Of a DNA stretch of 64,000 nt, positions 1 to 12,131 are shown piece after piece. A program made the position numbers and the translations under genes. Source of the stretch: Sympetrum striolatum (Eukaryota > Arthropoda > Insecta > Odonata > Libellulidae); the NCBI GenBank assembly GCA_947579665.1, contig OX388345.1:28487849-28551848 (forward strand), read 5' to 3'. The notes beneath the pieces were generated by a model. It saw only the letters and a list, made by a program, of their open reading frames with translations. It searched no databases and was not told where the DNA came from. Positions within the stretch are counted from its first letter, which is position 1, and every line of letters begins with the position of its first letter.

Positions 1-1070
1 TACGTGGCGTTGCTTCAAAGGGATTTCTCTTTTATTTACGGGTTTCTTAATTTACGAGTTGATAAGCTCTTTGGATCATTTTAAGTCACTACTGAGCGTA
101 GACCACTGTACTTGCTCCGTAAAAAAGCGATCGTATTTCTTTCCACAGAGAGCTGGGATGAAGAGGGATTCAGGAAAGGTATCTACTGCTTTAGGTTTCG
201 AATTGAAATGTGGCTTTAGAAATGCATTTGAGTACGCAAACAGAGTTGAGGTATTGTGGCTTGAATTGTGGCAAGACTAAGCGAGGTATTCACATTCGTT
301 TATCTATTTTTTGCGCATTTTACGAAACCAAGAAAGCTCCCGATGATAGGAGATTCGGCGGCGTGATTGATGACAAATGGAAGAACGCATTTGGTTTTTC
401 AAGAAGACATAAAGAAAGAAACGGCTTTTTCAGCCCCTTCTCTATTATAGCCACGGCGACTTTTTCATTAGAGTCACAGTTGCTCACTCCTACTACACAA
501 TCAATCAAACTGACCAATATCAACGTGATCACAGGGTGTACTGAGTGAAAAATAATTAATTTATTTTGTAGCTTCTCAGCATTAACGATTGGGATGGTTC
601 GATTAGGTTGGAGAGTTTACCTCAATGTGTACCTTGAAAGTTTCTTATTAAAGTTGTTATCGTGCCCCTGTTATCAACAATGAAGAAGTAGGCTTACGTT
701 ACTGCTTTCAAAGATTTTATGGAATATTATAATATTAGTGGAGAACAATAGTTTTTGAGGTTGATTGGTGGAATGACACCTTAACGAAGAGGCAAAACTT
801 ATTAAATTATAAATTATTCTATTATTATTTATATGTTGTGTATAATTATACATAAACTTAATATTTCACAGCATAATTCAATTAAAGGATCAATATTAAG
901 CCACATTTCCCTTCTCAGAAAATATTGTTTAATTTAATTCGCAATATCCTTCATGACAACGAAGACTGTTCGCCTTTTAGCGAAAAAAGTTTAATGATTA
1001 ATGAGATTATAATTTATTTTAGTGGAAATTATATGGAATAACCCTTGAAAATGATCCATTTGTTTTTTTT
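1..1070. other. Unclassified AT-rich DNA, no gene recognised
   Basis: Only short open frames are present, the longest being 112 codons at 210-548 on the + strand, and they overlap each other on both strands. I see no domain, splice context or repeat that I can name. Treated as non-coding. Confidence 0.5.
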
Positions 1071-1200
1071 TACTTTCTCCATATACGAAGTATAGAGAAA
1101 GTATTGTTTTCATGAAAAAATTCGACTTCGAGATTTCAACGGAAATACATGTTTTGGGGTCCCTAGAACACGTTTTGACCATTTTCGGAATTATGTCTGT

Positions 1201-1258
<58 letters not shown>

Positions 1259-2105
1259 TAGTGGGCGCTCTAACGTGAAAACTATTAGTCGTATCAATAC
1301 CAAACTTCATATGTAGTACTGTGGTGTGTGCTGTCAGAGTTGATTAGTTTTTGGAGTAAATCGGTTAACCGAAAGTCGAGCTTTATTCATTAAAACTCAT
1401 TTCCGGTTTTCAAATTATCTCCATAAATATGATATATAGGTATACTGTATACCTTATAAAAGTTTTAGATAATGTAATTTACTATAAATTTTGTATTTAA
1501 TATATTTTTGTATCGCCGGTTGATTAGGAGTTATTCGTGAAATACTGAAAAACCGGAAGTAGCTGATTATGTACTTTGTGGGCGCTCTAACATGAAAACT
1601 GTTTGTTGGATCAACACCAAATTTCATATATAGTATTTTGGTTAAGATTGTTAGAGTTGATTAGTTTTTAGAGTAAATCGGTTCACCGGAAGTCGAGCTT
1701 TATTCTTCAAAGCTCATTTCCGGTTTTCAAAATATCTCCATAAATATGATATTTAGGTATATACTATTTTTATAAAAGTTTTAGAAAATGTAATTTACAA
1801 TAATTTTTGTACGAAACATATTTTTGTATCACTGATTGTGTAGGAGTTATTTGTGAAATACTGATAAACCGGAAGTTGTACATTGTGGGCGCTCTGGGCG
1901 CTGGGGCGAAAGGCCACTTCATCGTTTTTCATCAAACATGTCCCGAGGAACATTATTTATAATGTTTTTGACGTAAAAGATAATATGATATAAATTAATC
2001 ACTTATCTTCCAAGTTTAGATTGAATATAGAGTTCGAAAATACTGTCGTAGATAAATATTTACATCTTATATATGGAGAAAGTCATGTGCTGGCCACATC
2101 AGATT
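1071..2105 (+). mobile_element. Family A repeat, copy 1 (long form)
   Basis: The segment starts with CTTTCTCCATATACG and ends with TATGGAGAAAGTCATGTG followed by TGGCCACATCAGA, so the ends are short inverted repeats (CTTTCTCCATA). Three more copies occur in the window, at 2901-3628 on the minus strand, 53737-54200 and 59813-60475. Shared internal landmarks are a GGGCGCTCT block and a TTAGGAGTTATT block. This copy carries a GT microsatellite and an internal tandem duplication of about 310 bp (about 1263-1578 and 1579-1885). It encodes nothing recognisable. It is most likely a non-autonomous DNA transposon, but the superfamily is unknown and no target duplication was identified. Confidence 0.7.
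1197..1257. repeat. (GT)n microsatellite
   Basis: An almost pure GT dinucleotide tract of about 60 bp lies inside Family A copy 1. The other copies have only a few TGTG or CACA units at the same place (about 3430-3455 as CA, and 53865-53880), so the tract expanded within this copy. Confidence 0.95.
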
Positions 2106-2826
2106 TTTAAGTTACATTTCGTATAAAGGTAAATTTCAAATCATAATGTACATCTAAATAAAATAATTCGTTCCACAAATTTTAGAGTTAAAAAGTTTTG
2201 GTGCAAAGTCACTGCACATTGAAAAAAATTAATGAAAAACAAGCATTAATTTCTCATTGCGTTGCAGTTATGACTTGTTTTGAATCGATTATGACCGATC
2301 GTTACTCACAAGCTGGAACCGTCGGCTGGTGGCTATAATAGAGAGCTTAATGGCTTACATGGTCAAGGTAGATAGCGCTGGCATTGCATACTCGTAAATC
2401 CCCGGCGCATTAAATATTAGAGAGTATAAAATGGACGGAGGATTGGGGATTCGTCTCTTCGGTCGAAAGGAGAGCTGTCGTCGCAAATTCTCTTCGCTCC
2501 AATTGCATATGAATCTCGTATTCATTCCCCAAGTTATTCCGCGTAGTCACGGAATGCATTGCGCTTAAAGTAGACTGTTCTCGGGGAAATTCCGTGCGAG
2601 CGGTCGGCGCGATTTATGCCGACATCATTTATGCGGGCGGAGAATTTGTGGAAGAACGTGGGGAATGTTTTGGGAAGGGAATTCCACACCGCCAAAGTAA
2701 ATCTATTTCGGAAAGAAAGGAGAAGATGCCGTAGTTCAGTCCATTATCCGATGCGTTTTGACAGGATTTTCGCCGTTCGATGTTTATCGAAAGGTTCGGG
2801 CTATCACATCTTAGTGAATGGAATAT
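2106..2826. other. CpG-rich unique segment with a TATA-like box
   Basis: This segment is bracketed by two Family A copies facing each other. From about 2400 to 2800 it is clearly richer in CpG than its surroundings (for example GAGCGGTCGGCGCG near 2600). A TATAAAA motif is at 2425-2431. I see no good arthropod initiator about 30 bp downstream and no convincing open frame beyond 81 codons. It could be a promoter, an enhancer or unmethylated unique DNA. Confidence 0.35.
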
Positions 2827-2875
2827 CGTGTATGCTCGAGTTTACGCCGACCCGTATATAAGTCGAGGCAATTAA
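2827..2875 (+). mobile_element. Fragment of the AAGCCGA-type MITE seen at 11.75 kb
   Basis: The segment resembles the left end of the element at 11753-12131: both have GCTCGAGT, then a GCCGACCCG block, then TATAAG with CGAGGCA. Only about 50 bp remain, and they abut Family A copy 2. Confidence 0.6.
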
Positions 2876-2900
2876 TGTTTGTCATAAATGACTGAAAAAA

Positions 2901-3628
2901 AATCTGATGTGGCCAACACATGACTTTCTCCATATTTATTGAAAACAGAAGCCTATGCCGGTAATATATAAATAACCCCAAAACAATGAGTGTTACAGAA
3001 AAATGTTCGAACAAAATTTGTAGTAATGTAATTATCTATAACTTTTGTTCGTAATTGTATATACCTACATTGCATTCTGACAGAGATATGTATGAAAAAC
3101 TTACATTTCTGGATAAACAACAACTTCCTGTCAAACATTATTCAAGAATAACTCCTAAACAATCTGTGTTACGAAAAAATGTTTCAAACAAAAGTTGTAG
3201 TGAAGTACATTATCTACAATGTTAGCATATAATTGTATATACCTACATTGCATTCTGACAGAGATATTTAAGAAACAAAATATTGTTCCGGATAAACCGC
3301 AAATTCCGGTTAAGCGGTATTAATAAAAAACTAATCAACTCTTGGCATTATTAGGAAAATACTGAATATGAATTTTGGAAATGATCGGATAATAACTTTT
3401 TATGGTAGAGCGCCCACAAAGTTTTTTTACCACAGTCAGACACACACACACAGGCAGACATGTTCGGGAAAATAGCGAAAACGAACTCTATGGGCCCCAA
3501 AACATCTATTTCCGTTGAAATCTGGAGATCGAATTTTTTTGCGAACACAATATTTACAATTTACAATATTTACAATACAAACTTACAATATTTACAATAT
3601 AAACTTTACACTACGTATAGGGAGAAAG
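2901..3628 (-). mobile_element. Family A repeat, copy 2
   Basis: Read on the minus strand it begins TACTTTCTCCCTATACG, shares the AATTCGA, GGGCCCATAGAG and GGGCGCTCT blocks with the other copies, and ends TATGGAGAAAGTCATGTG plus TGGCCACATCAGA. It lies tail to tail with copy 1, separated by about 800 bp. It is about 0.73 kb, shorter than copy 1. It contains two internal units sharing GACAGAGATAT and TATATACCTACATTGCATTC, so this family repeatedly shows internal duplication. Confidence 0.75.
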
Positions 3629-3630
3629 TA

Positions 3631-6281
3631 AAAAACCATTAACTGGAGTAAAAGCTTAGGGTAGGAAATCTGCCGACATCCAACGTCGCCCAATCAGGAG
3701 GTCCGATCAAACAGGATTGTTTTCAATCAGATAATTCCCGACGAATCGCACGCGATTGCGGAGTAAATTGACAAAGTATTATTAATTGAGCGATTGAGGA
3801 ATTTGCAAGCCGATTTTCGATTACGGCAGACTCTTTCCACCAGAGAAAAAGTAAGTGAAACTTTCTTTAGAATATTAGCTGATGGGGGCTTTTTCAGCAC
3901 GAAAAACGTGCTGGAAAACTCTCGAGCCATTCTCGAAAAACACACTAGTATAAACGATACATTCCATTCACCTCGAAGGAAAATGTAGAGAAAAGTGCAT
4001 TTTTCATTATCTTTTGTCAGACGTATATGGTCGTGACAACAAGAAATCTATTGTGGCTAGAATGAAACTGAATAAAGGTTTTAATCCTGGTCGATCGCTG
4101 ATGCACCATTGCAGGTCGTACAGTCATTTTGTTATACTTATTTGCACTTTGTCTTCTCATTGCTTTCAAGCTCAGCAAAGAATGCAAAAGAAAGGGACTT
4201 CTCGTCTTAACTAATAAGCCTCATTCCCTCTACAGGACCTCAGGTAGCTGATGATAGAGACATCGATATTCGGTCAGCATAATTTGCAGGCACTTTCTCA
4301 AATGAAGGTAAAATTTTATTTAAATTCCACTGAAAGGTCGAATAGACTTGTCAACCTTTCATTAATTTATTTTGTAAACTCGGTTTTTTAACTCTTGTTG
4401 GCTATGAGTGCGATTGAAAGGGTATAGAACTACTGTGCTTCTTAGTTTTACACTAGCTCCATGCAAATTATGTGGGAAGTAAAAGAAAACCTACATCCGA
4501 TATGTCGAAATGGTGTGATTTGTTGACAGCTTCGAAGAATTGCAATTATACTACAAATAAACTATTAATGCATACAATTACTCTCCGATATTGTCGGGAA
4601 TCTTGGAAGAATTATTTAGGTTTGTTGAATAAAATTTGAAAGATTACGTTCATTGAAGTTATAATTAGTATTACGAAACTTATTATTTTCGATGATAAAG
4701 TTGAAATATAGCAAATTAAGGCGAAGGTGAACCGTTAATAAAACAGTTTCCTTACGCGAAAGATTCACGATATTAATAAAGGAGTTGAATAGGTTGATTA
4801 CGCGTGAATAGGTTACATACCGCTCGGAGGCTGAAAGAATATCTATGTACGGATTTAGTATATTCTCTATTTGAGAATGTGCCTGTTTCATTCAGAAAGA
4901 GTATCAGAAATGGGTAATTTGAAAATGAAATGGCTCAACTTTTCCTCTTTAAACTTATATTAGTTTTCTGCTTCTTGCTTCCACGCTCTTCGCTTTTCAT
5001 TGGACGTTGAAGTGCAAAATGGTGGAAAGTGAACAGTTGAAGTTACATTTCACGACAGTGAACTAAACCCATACGGTTGCCACTAGCACTAAACCTCGGA
5101 AGCTTCTCAACTTGTGCTCGTGGGTTTTCTCCTTGCCACGCCCCCTCCTTTTTCCTCAACCCCTGCCTCCAGAGCAGTTCGGTATATCCTTATGTCGCTT
5201 GGGATGGTGTTCTGAAGTATCGTCAGTTAAAAACCAGAGTCTAAAATTGAACTCTTACGGTTTTTCGTGTGAACTTTAAGGATGAACTGAGCTAGGATTT
5301 CGTCTATGTCTATGCAAAGACCCTGCAATTCGACGAGTGGTAGTGCGTGCAAGTAGCATGGCTCTATTTTCCTTATCGATTGCTTCCCCGTGGAAAAAAT
5401 TAATTCTTTCAACGATTCGTTCTAGCATCTATTTCCCTGATCTTCCTCGCATTATCAGAACTGTCTGCATTATTATATATTATTATTATAAAATGCTACA
5501 AGTGAACCAATCGTCCGGTGGCAACACATATTACATATATTTCACATATTATTATAAATCCCATCTACATTTATTTTAATTATAAAAATATATGTATTCA
5601 CAAATTTATCCTTCCCTTCCCTCATAATACAAGTTTTTTCAGGGTTCCCAGTAGGTCTTCACGGCTACCGTAGCGGCATATAATAAATTTATTAATATAA
5701 TTATGTATAAAATGTATAAAATAAATATATAACAAATATATACTATATAGATGTATAACATAATATGTATAATATAATAATGTTATATATAAAACGGAGA
5801 TTGCATTATATCAGTTACATCTTCTGAAAACGTACTTCCTCTGAAATTATTTAGTAAATTTATCCTGTGTATAAATCTTCCATATCCTAATGATTCCCGT
5901 ACTGCCCCTGAATCATTTGAGTAACGCTCTCTGTTTTATCGTAGCAATACTGTATAAATCGTATCGCCTTTCGTTGTACCTTTTCTGATTTCCGATTAAG
6001 TCACTTGTCGGCATGGTCCCATACACTGCATCCAAACTCAAGCCCAACTAACGCTTTATGCACCTATCGTTCTTGTGCGAAATTTTTTGTAGGTATTTGA
6101 TTGAATTAATAAGTGTACTGCTCAAAAATACTAAAAACAAACATTTAACAGGAGCACTGAAGAAGTAATCTTCACACTTATGTAAAAACGGCTGTTTATA
6201 TGCCTTTAATATGCCGCGTGATAGCACTGTAACTAAAAAACTCCTCAACTCTTGCAAAAGTCATGGAAAAATGTGGAATTC
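3631..6281. other. Unclassified DNA, no gene recognised
   Basis: Mixed unique-looking sequence. The open frames are at most 91 codons and have no recognisable domains. No transposon termini were identified, apart from low-complexity AT stretches near 5.5-5.8 kb. Confidence 0.4.
5465..5800. repeat. AT-rich low-complexity tract
   Basis: Runs of TATATA, ATAATA and TATAAAATGTATAAAATA-like words dominate, with a short higher-complexity interruption at about 5605-5685. Confidence 0.7.
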
Positions 6282-6345
6282 TAAGAAAAACGGAGAAACC
6301 ATACTTAATATAATAAGAAAAACGGAGAAACCATACTTAATTCCA
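6282..6345. repeat. Tandem duplication, 32-bp unit, two copies
   Basis: TAAGAAAAACGGAGAAACCA followed by TACTTAAT occurs at 6282 and again at 6314, nearly identical over 28 bp. This is a recent local duplication. Confidence 0.85.
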
Positions 6346-8590
6346 GTTACTTAGAAGAAGAAGTCATTAACTGAAATCATAAAAAAGTTATATATATATA
6401 TGCTTTAATGTGTCCAGCGACTAACGGAGGATTAAGGAAAAACCCTATCACCTGCTGGTTGGACTTTATGGTGGTAATGTTTTTGCAAACTACGTCTTTT
6501 TGCAGCTTTTAAACAGTAATGTATATAAGAGAGAACTTAAGCTGGCTCAGTAATGACCCACATTTGGATCAATAAATCGAAAAGTATTAGCAAAGCATAC
6601 ACTGGGGCGATAATATACTGAAAAACAAAGATGATTCCCGCATAAAAGAGGTTTGTTGAAAAAATCGACTTTCTAGAATTTTCGAAGATTAAAAAATCGC
6701 AATACTAAACAAAAAATGAATAATTTAGATGGGGTTAATCTTCGCTCCCAATATATTTCCTATGAGTAGACGATTCTAAAGCCGATAAGGAAATTGTATC
6801 TATTAAAGTTTTCAGGATAAGTTAATGCAATGTTGTAAAAATCAATTTTCGTTAAAAAGATATCATATTCTTGGTTCCGTATAATACCACAAGCAACGTT
6901 TTTCATCACGTTTCGTCAAATTTAATATTTCCTGGTGCTTATTTTATTTCCCATTATGTTTTCATACAATATGCACGGTCATTATTTCCGCTCTGTTTTC
7001 TTTGTTATTTTTTATCGAACAAATATAAGCTGGTAACTCTAAATCGAGAAACATTTTCCTGAGGAGCAAGTATGTTTCACGAAAGATATTTGCAGTCTGA
7101 ATAGTGCAAGGATTTCAACCATTCATTCTTTTCTGTACCTGTTACAAAGCTGTTTTCTGTTTTCCATGCGCTGAACCGTAAAGGGCGTCTACTTGACAGA
7201 AATAAATAGCAATTCCAAATACAATTAACGTAGTCTTGGCTGCTTTTTAAAATATGATCACCAAGTCTCTCTCTAATTTTAATGATTAGATTCACTTAGA
7301 AATTACTATACTATATGCTCCAAATATGAAACCTTGTGTAAATTATTTACTGGTATATTCGACTCTATTTAAAATTTAAATCTGAAGTGATGATAAATGA
7401 AATGTGCACGTGAACTGCACTTCACTTGCATAGAATGCAAATATTTAAATGGCAAGAATTCAAGCCTCATTTTCTTTGTAAGTTTTGTTTTGGTCCCGTC
7501 CATTCAAAATTAAAATCTGGAAACCCTATTCAAAGGACATGAGGAAGTTACGCGCAGTATTTAATTACTTTCCGGAAATTCATTTCAGAAGTAATTTCCA
7601 TATCCACGAAGCAAGTATCATAAGCGACATCATATCATATTTGCATCGCTGACATTTGTTGAAGTACAGCTATTATTGCGTCGAAGATTAATCAAATCAA
7701 TTAGGATCACTCATTTACCTCCATGGCAAAATGCGACGAAATTTAAAATTTGGAATTACATAGAAAGGAATGCACTGGTGACCTCAAAATTGTTTGTCGT
7801 TTGGTACAAACGAGTTAGAATTGACCGCCGAGTTCTGCTACAGCTGTTACTCTGCTCCATTTGACGCTCGCCGTGGCCATTTAATCGTTTTCAATCACTC
7901 AAGTGGCTGCAAGCGGACCAATGGTCAAGAATCTCGTGTAAAACGACAACCGGATGAGCTCGGAATCCGTGGCTAATTCCTAATTCCCGGGGATAATTTC
8001 ATTTTTTTCCTACGGATGGATTGAAGAATTAGTTTGAACTGAATGAGGAGTTAAGACATTTAACTAAATGTCTTAATTCAATTAGTAATTCCGTAAATAC
8101 CCATGCATAAGTTGCACTTAAAATAAAAAATTCGTCGAAAAAATATAAAATAGATGTATGTGCGAGAGAAATATTTCATGCCAGTTAATAAAATTCTCAG
8201 TAAGGGGCGAGGTATTGTGGAAATTCATCATTCTACGTGTCAGTTAACCCTAAAACGAAGAATGGTGGGGCTCTTTGAACCAATACATCTTATTCTTTTT
8301 CAAATTCAAATATATGGAAAAGCAAAAATTTCCGAAATATTGTCATCATTTTTTCATTATGTTAAAAGTTATAGGGAATTTTTGTTAATAACAGTCCTTC
8401 TTACACTTAAAAAGGTTTATCGTTTGTGTTAGCTCTCCCTCTACCTTAACTTGGGACCTACTTGGACCGTCACAAAACTAAAGTATAATCTTGACATCTC
8501 CAAATGAGGCTATAGTAGATAACAAATATTACATCCCACAAGAGTATGAAAATATTAAATAGTCAAAGAAAACTGAATTCAATTATATCG
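6346..8590. other. Unclassified DNA, no gene recognised
   Basis: No recognisable coding domain or repeat terminus was found. A short TA run is at about 6390-6400. A more CpG-rich patch lies at about 7790-8000. Confidence 0.4.
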
Positions 8591-8592
8591 TA

Positions 8593-8671
8593 CACTCCTG
8601 GCCAAAATTAACGCAGCACCTCCCTAGCGATCCTTACGGCCGGCCGGCTGCGTTAATTTTGGCCAGGAGTG
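8593..8671. mobile_element. Tc1/mariner-type palindromic MITE, copy 1 (79 bp)
   Basis: A 79-bp unit is flanked by TA on both sides. It starts CACTCCTGGCCAAAATTAAC and ends with the exact reverse complement. The inverted repeats run about 25 bp to GCAGC, leaving only about 29 bp of core that includes CTCCCTAGCGATCCTTACGG. The TA flanks and long perfect inverted ends fit Tc1/mariner deletion derivatives. A second copy with the same core is at 14014-14090. Confidence 0.88.
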
Positions 8672-8675
8672 TACA

Positions 8676-9250
8676 TTAGGGTGGATCGAAAAAACCTTTT
8701 TTTAGAAATCCGTCAAGGGCTGATGCTTAAAGTTTGCGGTTGGTGGTCCTTATAACACACAAAAAATTTCAACTCGATCGGATTATGTCCTGAGGCTGCG
8801 AATTTCAGTAAAAATTTAAATTTCTGCGAAAAATGCCAATTTTTGAATTTTTTCCTGATGGTTTCTCAATGTTTCCGAAGCGATTTAATGGCAAAGAAGT
8901 ACACATGTTGCTTGGTCGTTGCTTAATATTAAAGATTTAGTACGTTTGAATCAAGGAAAATGGATTCTCAGTTAGCCAAAATTCGTCAAAATACGCAAAA
9001 TATACAGAAATGTTACGGATGTTGGTTAGACAGTAGGGTGGGTCGTTTTGTCTTTTTTTCTGATGGAAACGAAATACCCGGCAATGGTGGCACACCAAAA
9101 TTACAGATATAATTTTCTTTCCAAATAAAAAACTATCTCATGTGAGAATTTTTACCTCGAAGTTTCGTAATTTCACCAAGAAACGTTAAAATTGCCAAAA
9201 ATTCTAGTTCGGTTAAAACGAATATTTTTTGGATAAAGTTATGTCATTTT
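8676..9250. other. Possible unclassified repeat with GGGTGG-TCG motifs
   Basis: AGGGTGGATCGAAAAAAC at about 8678 and AGGGTGGGTCGTTTTGTC at about 9034 resemble each other and begin similar T-rich sequence. Each may mark the start of a degraded repeat unit. I cannot name a family, and no target duplication was found. Confidence 0.3.
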
Positions 9251-11752
9251 CGACTAAAACTGTCCCTCTATCCTCAATATGCCACTTATATGCTTCAGTA
9301 TATGGCAGAGATTACTCCTATGGGGCCAGAATAGGAGGCCAATTCATTTAAAATTGAACTTTTTTGTAATGTAAAATTCAGTTTGCTGAAATTATTGAAC
9401 TAAAAATCGACTTTATACAGATTGGCGTCTACTGTTTTCCGTATAGTGCAATACGTTTACATTGCTACGAAACGGAAATTTTTAATACATATCTTTTGGG
9501 CAACATTTGTATTTAGAAACTTTTCCCAAGTTCGAATAATTTATAAAATAATACGCTAATTTCCTTTCTACGAGTCATTATCAGCAAAAAATATATAAAA
9601 GGGAAGGAAAATTGAAAAATATGATACTTATAAATGCATAATTTTACTAAAATGTAATGATATACTCAAATTTTTTGAAAGGTTTTACGAAAGGTTTTAC
9701 GAAGTACTAGTATCTCGGAACGTTTCAGTGAAGAGAGCTATGATCTATTTAAATCTTAGTTTACTAACCAATTCCACCCCATCCGGTTTCCTGCCACTTA
9801 CCTCTTTAAGATTCATGCTTCGTATCAATTTATTCGGATAGAAATAAAATCCTTGAATTTTCCCTTGAAGAGAGATGCTTATGCAAAGAAATCGGAGCGT
9901 TTCTGATTAAAAAAAAGAGAATTTCATATCCGGTAGCGTCGCCTCGTTTGCGCTCATCAGCTCGGCGCTCTTCGATTAAAATTCATCTCTTAGCGCCACG
10001 GATTCAAACAATATTTGCGCAAGACGTTAAATTACGCTTGGGTGAAATCGTTCATTCATCGCTCTAGTTACGATGGAAAGGCAAGAGAACGACAGCTGCT
10101 TCAGTCTAAAATATGCAGCGAGTATACTGCGGATTGAACTATTCTCGAAGAGGGGCAGTGAAAGTGATAGGTTTAAAAAATATAATATAATGCTGCGAGA
10201 GTTATGGAAATACTTTTTGTTGTTTGTTTATTTATTCTACAACACTACCGCAGTAAGGCACTGGAACAGGTGGTGAAGTTATGTCATACTAAATTTAAAA
10301 TTTAACGCAAAACAAACTTTTACACGTACGACTACGGAGCATTGGAACCTCGTCCATTAACTCTTCCTGTTAAGAAAAATTTGAAGAAATACTCGTACAC
10401 ATCCGGAATAACAATCCATTATTCGACGGACACCTCTGGCTGACCATTATTACTACGATTGTTACTATGGTTATTCTTGATAAGTAAGTTAGGATACGAG
10501 GATATTATTCTAAATAATTTTTTCTTATGACTTGTTATTAATCTTGCAATTATTAATTTTTCTTGTAATTACTTAATATTTCATTATTATGATAAATTAT
10601 TATATTATAAATTTATTGTTTTGTTATTTTTGAGCGTTTTCGCGGTTTTTTCACTCCCCTTCTCTGTGGGTATTTTCCCACACTTTCTCCCACACCGTAC
10701 TCTTTCTTTTCGTTTTAATATTTAAGTGTATATATTAGATCGAAATACGATATTTGGTAGGGAAGCCCACATAGACCTTATCTTGCCACTAAATTTTTCA
10801 ATCTATCCATTACTCTGTTTATTTTACAAATTACTCTAATTTACAAACTAGGCAATTTTAAATTAACGAATAATCTAAAAAAACTACAGTCACAACGTGC
10901 ATATAGCTATTAACTCAACTACTTCCCCACAAACGGTACATATACAAGTAAAGAATATCAGTCCGTGGCATAAAAATGAAATTTCTTTGTTTAAGAGAAT
11001 TTGAAGAAAAAACGAGATTAAAAGCAGAGTTGCGATTCCTAAATAAATTCAGAGAGAGAATGTTGGCGGAATAAGCGAGATGAATTGCAGAAGATTTCGC
11101 TATTTCGGTCGAAAATGAGAGAGCTAGACGCGGAGAAAAATCCTTTTTTTAAACTCATTGTTTTCGCGAGCGATCCACGATATTAAAAAGCGAAATAGGT
11201 CGTCCGCTTGGAGTTTATTCTCTCTGCCACTCGCCAGTAGGGGGCTATCAACGCAGATGTAGACGTAAATAACTAGATAAAATTGATGATACACAGTGTA
11301 GTATAAGGAAAAATTGAAGTACTGGTTTCTTATACTCTAAATGTAATGAATCCCTTCCCGTAACCACCTCAAAATTCTAACCAGTCCGGAGATTTCCGCT
11401 TTAAACCAGTAAACCCGAAGATATTTTAAGGTCTTTGAGCACCTTTTATTGCGCTTCTGTATTAAATATATGATTGTATCTCGTGTATTGTATACTATAA
11501 TTCCGACATTAGTTTTAAAACTCAGACATTTTCTATCATTACCATCATATTTTGATTTCCTAATAAAAATAATTCAATTCGAATCGAAGATTCTGTTCTA
11601 TTATCCGGTGCTTCCTTAAAATCTGAGGGCTTTCAACTGTGTTCATAACTGTTTGTTTAGTTATGGATATTTCCAATATTTGAAATTCAGAAATAATTCA
11701 TCGAATGTCACCCTCACTTTCGTATGTTTGTTTTTCAACATAGGTACCATGT
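9251..11752. other. Unclassified DNA, no gene recognised
   Basis: Largely AT-rich. No coding domain was seen. About 10640-10730 has pyrimidine-rich sequence with GTGGGTATTTTCCCAC that resembles 20930-21040 and is listed separately. Confidence 0.4.
10640..10735 (+). repeat. Pyrimidine-rich repeat segment, related to 20930-21040
   Basis: Both segments contain a run like TCCCCTTCTCT or TTCCCTTCTCT, then a small GGG-TTTTCCC hairpin, then CTCTTTC and a T-rich stretch. They may be pieces of one dispersed repeat, perhaps an LTR or UTR, but the similarity is short. Confidence 0.3.
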
Positions 11753-12131
11753 GCTCGAGTGTAAGCCGACCCGAATATAAGCCGAGGCACCTAATTTTAT
11801 CACAAAAAACTGGGAAAACTAATTTACTGGAATTATAAATCTAAGGTGGTAAATGCAGCAGCTACTGGTAAATCTCAAAATAAAAATAGATATCAATAAT
11901 ATTACAATAATTGAGGCACCTGTAGGTTAAATGTTTTTAAATATATATTTCAAAGAAGAACTGTAAACTAGCTCTGCAAGTGGAAAAGTGTCAAAAATTT
12001 ACAAAATCGGCTACTTCAGACTTTTACCTCTGAAGAACATGTAAATGGGACCCTGACCTGAGTATAAGCCGAGGAAGGGGCTTTTTTCGGCATAAGAAAG
12101 TAAAGAAAAACTCGGCTTATACACGGGTTTA
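11753..12131. mobile_element. Non-autonomous element with AAGCCGA-rich ends
   Basis: The left end has GCTCGAGTGTAAGCCGACCC and ATATAAGCCGAGG. The right end has GAGTATAAGCCGAGG, then CTCGGCTTATACACGGG in the opposite orientation. The TATAAGCCGAG words therefore form the termini. There is no coding capacity. Repeats with this kind of terminus are widespread in animal genomes, but I do not assign a superfamily. A fragment of the left end is at 2827-2875. Confidence 0.6.
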
